NCBI GenBank assembly: GCA_030770535.1
Contig: JASVEC010000032.1
Coordinates: 186,001-250,000 of the forward strand
Direction: 5' to 3'
DNA from: Batkoa obscura
Lineage: Eukaryota; Entomophthoromycota; Entomophthoromycetes; Entomophthorales; Batkoaceae
Length of the DNA: 64,000 nt
Shown here: in pieces, positions 60,566 to 64,000 of the stretch
How the letters are laid out: every line of letters starts with the position of its first letter
Position numbering within the stretch: the stretch's first letter is position 1
Notes under the pieces: model-generated
Databases searched by the model: none
Told to the model about the DNA's origin: nothing
The model's input: the letters and a program-made list of their open reading frames with translations, nothing else
Program-made: the position numbers and the translations under genes

Positions 60566-61071
60566 TGCGCCTTACATAACTGTTCATTTAAGAACGGTAT
60601 TTTAAACACAAATTTACCTAAAGTGCTAGAAATTCAGTTTAAGAAAACCAATTAAACAAATAATTGCCGAAAAATATTTCAAAAACTTGTACATTTCTTA
60701 ACAACTATATTCGAAAGTTGAAACAATTTTATCAAATTATTGAACATTTTTTTGCTTGCGTGTTCATTTTTCCTATCAAAGAGTGAGCTATAACGTGTAA
60801 CATCGAGAATAGGCCTATTTTGAATAATTAGAATTTGAATAAATTTAAATTCAGTATTTTTCAATATTTAATTATTATAATAAACTAATAACTTAGTCAA
60901 TGTAATATTTGTCGAAATAGACACAATCCTCAAACATTATCGGTTTATAGGCATTAAAATATATATGACGTAAGCGATTGCGATAAAGCGATGAAAAATT
61001 AAATATTGTCTTTTATTCTTTTAAATATTGAATTCAATTAAATATTCCAATATCAAAGTAACTTAACAATA

Positions 61072-61913
61072 ATGGTCAAAGTATATGATTTAGTTAATGC
61101 TGAGAATGGAAAACATTTTAGTCCTTTTGCATGGAGAGTATTGATGGTACTAAGGCATAAAGTAAAATAATAAATAATATAAGCTAAATATCAATTAATA
61201 TATTAATAGAATATAAAATTTGAGCATATCGGTTTAAGATTTACTCAGATAAAAGAGAGTATATTCAAGTTGACGTAATTCAATTCCTTTTGTTAGTTTA
61301 ATTGATTTTATTTTTTTACTAAGAGATGGAAAATGGGAATTAGTGCCAGTAGTAGAATTTGATGATGGTAAAGTCATCTATAATAGTAAAGATATAATTG
61401 AACATGTTGAACGTGAATATCCAGAAAACCCAATTTATCCTAATGGAAAAAATTTCAGTATCTTCACACATAATTATCTTAATCAGTTTTTTCCATTATT
61501 TCAATTAATTTTATTTGACTGCTATAAATTCTTAAAAAATGAAGACGATAAACAATATTTTAGAGAAACTAGAGAAAAATATCTGCAATGCACTTTAGAA
61601 GAATTTGGTAAAGATAGAGAAGAAAGCTTGAATAAAGCTAAAAAGCTTTTAGTTCCTTTTACTCAAGTTTTAAAAAATTCGAAATTTTTAGAAGGTGATA
61701 GCGGTAAATTTTTCATAATCTCATTTTATTAGAGTAAATAATTCTTTAGTTACCTATTCTGATTACCTTCTGTATGGCCATTTAAAGTGGGTTTATCTTC
61801 CTTCCCCAGATACTTTCCATGCTTTGATAACTGAGAATGAAGATAAAGCTTTATCAACATGGTTTAACTCAATGGAAACTCTTTATGATAATTTCGGGAA
61901 ATCTTATAATTAG
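61072..61913 (+). CDS. Glutathione S-transferase-like protein, four exons
   Basis: Probably conjugates glutathione to electrophiles in the cytosol. Exons 61072-61161, 61210-61274, 61324-61703 and 61750-61913 give 232 residues, normal for a GST. The N-terminal thioredoxin-like domain has SPFAWRVLMVLRHKNIKFEH with Ser/Cys-type entry like fungal LigE/UstS-type GSTs, then LVPVVEFDDGKVIYNSKDII, the usual loop and glutathione-binding stretch. The C-terminal helical domain ends GDSVTYSDYLLYGHLKWVYL. All junctions are GT/AG and in phase. The ATG at 61072 is the first. It converges with the GH72 gene downstream, with stop codons about 60 bp apart. Confidence 0.85.
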
Positions 61914-61974
61914 TCTATATTGTTTTAAAAATAAATTTATATCAGATAAAAGCATATTAAATTTTATTAAATGA

Positions 61975-63486
61975 TTAATATGATGTATTTAAGGCAAAGA
62001 AGGTAATAGAAAGCAGAATGCTCAAATTCAAAGATACCTGGCTGTAAGAAGCACTTGAGTTTTTAGAACCACCTTCAGTGATATCAGCTTTAATTGAAGC
62101 ACAATCATCAATAGAACCTGAAGCAGCAGATTGAGTCATACCGTTACCATTAGCAGTACAAGCGTCAGAGTTAGAACCAGCTGCCTTGTAGGCAGCATCT
62201 AAACCCCAACTAAGTTTTTGTTCTAGACTGCAACCAGAGAATGGACCATAAACACCCTTTTCTCCATCAGCACCAATATATTTGGCACAATCAGCACCGT
62301 TAGAGCATACATAGTTAAATAAAGTGGATACTTTAGTACCATCGGTTAAATCGAATCCTTTACTTAAAACACAAGATAATTTGGAAGTCATACAAGAGCA
62401 TGCTTTTTCGGATGGGGTAGTTGGTAAGTTAGAAGAAGCTTTCCAGTCATCTCCTCCTGAAGGACAAGAGTCAGCACTTCCATTAGCTGAATAAGAATCC
62501 ATCTTAAGACTTGGATCACTTACACCTGCATATGCTTTCTTTAAATTATCAAATTCAGGGTCCATTTTTTGAGCTGAACCAGAGTTAATTTTTACAATAC
62601 CATAATTGTTATCTTCTTCGGAATATTCGTACATTAAACCACCAGAGAAAATTTCATTCATATCTGGACCCCACATTGCATTTACTTCATCTACAAATTG
62701 GCGTGGACGTACAGTATTACAACCAAATTCGGAGAAAAAGATGGGAAGGGAATAACCTTGAAGTTCTTTAGCTAATTCAGCGTAACCAGATTTTTGAAAT
62801 GATGGGGAATTACACCAAGCATATACATTAATAGCATAAAAATCAGCTCTTTCTTCATCTTTACCACAGTTAAAATACTTTTGAATATTTTGACGTGTTT
62901 TTGTATCATCATTGTTAGCATACCCTACTGGTATTTTACTACCCTTGGCTTTGAGATAAGCTTTGATATCACGTAAAGCAGCTTTTACGAAGGGATTGGC
63001 ATTGGTATTAGTTACATTGTTATTAATTTCATTACCGGCGAAAAAAACAGCAATATTAGTATATTTTATAAAGGCATCTACATTCTGTTTATAATGATTT
63101 AATATGTCTAAAGTATAACTAGGGTCTGCACGATTGATTGAGTATTTTGGTACGGGTAAATCAAGAGCTACATAAATGTTATTTTGTTCTAATAATTTCA
63201 TACAATCATCATGATTCTTGGTTGGATCCACTTCATAAACTCGAATTGTATTAATACCTAAATCCTTAAGATATTCTATATCGCGTTTACAAGCGGATGA
63301 ATCTGCTAATGGATCGTTGATTTCATCTTTGGAGCTTGGGTTACCTCGTGGTTGATAACATACTCCTTTAAAGAAAAATTGATTTCCTGTCTTACCATTA
63401 AAAAATTTATTGCCTTTAGTCACAATTGGATCTAAAGCTAAGGTGGTAGAGAAATAGGCAAATGAAAGTAAAGTAGCGAACAACAT
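61975..63486 (-). CDS. GAS-type 1,3-beta-glucanosyltransferase (GH72 + X8), GPI-anchored
   Basis: Elongates and branches beta-1,3-glucan at the plasma membrane/cell wall. 503 residues, intronless. Signal peptide MLFATLLSFAYFSTTLAL; GH72 domain ~20-320 with both catalytic glutamates in place, FFAGNEI (Glu153) and FFSEFGCN (Glu253), and family marks FFFKGVCYQP and FYAINVYAWC. After a linker, residues ~360-450 form the Cys-rich X8/CBM43 module (CSCMTSKLSCVLSKGFD, YVCSNGADCAKYIGADGEKG, CSLEQKLSWGLDAAYKA). The C-terminus is Ser-rich with a hydrophobic tail (LSILLSITFFAL) and a likely anchor site near NSSASYS. It matches the GH72-plus (Gas1-like) subfamily. The start at 63486 gives the expected secretion signal. 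Confidence 0.97.
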   Translation of the reverse strand: MLFATLLSFAYFSTTLALDPIVTKGNKFFNGKTGNQFFFKGVCYQPRGNPSSKDEINDPLADSSACKRDIEYLKDLGINTIRVYEVDPTKNHDDCMKLLEQNNIYVALDLPVPKYSINRADPSYTLDILNHYKQNVDAFIKYTNIAVFFAGNEINNNVTNTNANPFVKAALRDIKAYLKAKGSKIPVGYANNDDTKTRQNIQKYFNCGKDEERADFYAINVYAWCNSPSFQKSGYAELAKELQGYSLPIFFSEFGCNTVRPRQFVDEVNAMWGPDMNEIFSGGLMYEYSEEDNNYGIVKINSGSAQKMDPEFDNLKKAYAGVSDPSLKMDSYSANGSADSCPSGGDDWKASSNLPTTPSEKACSCMTSKLSCVLSKGFDLTDGTKVSTLFNYVCSNGADCAKYIGADGEKGVYGPFSGCSLEQKLSWGLDAAYKAAGSNSDACTANGNGMTQSAASGSIDDCASIKADITEGGSKNSSASYSQVSLNLSILLSITFFALNTSY

Positions 63487-64000
63487 ACTTTAATTAATGA
63501 AAAATTAAATAGATAATAAACTTCTATTTTGAAATTAAATAAAAAATTAAAAGAGTAAATTGAACTTTTTCTTTATTTAAACCTTTTTTTGTGGGGTTGT
63601 TACTGGAGTAATATCATGATAAATAGCTTTATTGGAAATCTTTATTAAATTGATGGCAATGAAAAAACATGAAATTTTATGACGGTTAGCTGCATCATAC
63701 TCCATGCTTAAAAACTATTTTTAGCCATTTCAACTAAAAATAAACCATTGATTTGCTAAAATTAACGTCATCTTTTAATGAACTTGTATTTTAAACTCAA
63801 AGCATAAGTTGAAAATTAAATCTATGGGCTTAAAAGATTTATTTTGTGGTTTTTATGACTCAAAATAATTCGGCTTGGCTTTGAATGTTTCTAGTTAGAA
63901 AATAAGCTTATTAAATTATCCTGCTTTTGGTATTTTATTAGCAAATTAAAATTGATCCAACTAATTATTATTTAATAAACGATTAAAGAAAACTAACAAA
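63487..64000. other. AT-rich end of the window
   Basis: 514 bp upstream of the GH72 gene. Presumably its promoter. No gene or repeat recognised. Confidence 0.5.

Larger units (their letters stand above)
59459..61071. other. AT-rich spacer with one MITE and a short tandem repeat
   Basis: 1.6 kb. MITE copy 20 (59702-59799) and a (GTTTAA)n run (60535-60565). No gene seen; the right end precedes the GST-like gene. Confidence 0.55.

Noticed and set aside
60389-60655. 88-residue frame with repeated FK
   Set aside because: Formed by the (GTTTAA)n repeat and A/T-rich DNA.
1-64000. tRNA genes and CRISPR arrays
   Set aside because: No B-box-like GGTTCGAATCC with a matching tRNA fold and no regularly spaced identical repeats were seen by eye; a tRNA scan would be needed to be certain.

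Overview
This window looks like nuclear DNA of a fungus with a very AT-rich genome. The evidence is a fused multi-domain AROM gene, a fungal-type elongation factor 3 with a chromodomain insert, a GH72 glucanosyltransferase with an X8 module and a GPI-type tail, a GH18 chitinase, and a fungal-specific transcription factor domain. Many genes carry short introns of about 41-110 nt with GTA-type donors, which argues against a typical budding yeast. I cannot name the species; an early-diverging or otherwise AT-rich lineage is likely. Intergenic DNA is close to pure A/T with small repeats. No convincing tRNA, rRNA or CRISPR was seen.

Left third (1-26 kb): a partial AROM gene (minus) runs off the left edge. 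A 4.8 kb gene-free stretch with three MITE copies and a solo LTR follows, then ACC1 (plus, five exons, two of them micro-exons of 8 and 9 nt). Next come a transcription-factor-like gene with no zinc cluster, NOP14 (nine exons), a small GON7-like gene and elongation factor 3 (minus). A 314-bp foldback repeat sits just upstream of the GON7-like gene.

Middle (26-45 kb): a repeat-rich area with many copies of one ~100-bp MITE, an intact REX4-like DEDDh exonuclease gene and its tandem, catalytically dead copy. A set of nested solo LTRs forms a long palindrome at 34.3-35.5 kb. A third REX4-like gene, pyruvate kinase, an IPI3/WDR18-like WD40 gene and an Asn-rich kelch protein follow.

Right third (45-64 kb): an unidentified, possibly decaying multi-exon gene with repetitive exons, a secreted chitinase, a cytochrome P450 pseudogene, and a bHLH gene with an unusual Cys/His-rich N-terminus. 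After these come a three-member family of small secreted cysteine-rich proteins (one intact, two broken), a glutathione-S-transferase-like gene and a GAS-type glucanosyltransferase.

Common themes: several genes serve ribosome production and translation (NOP14, IPI3, the REX4-like genes, GON7-like, eEF3). Others are central metabolism (AROM, ACC1, pyruvate kinase) or cell-wall remodelling and secretion (GH18, GH72, small secreted proteins). The most distinctive features are the MITE family (about 20 copies in 64 kb, TA duplications), the ACC1 micro-exons, the secreted cysteine-rich family, the REX4 duplication with a dead copy, and the Cys/His-rich bHLH protein.
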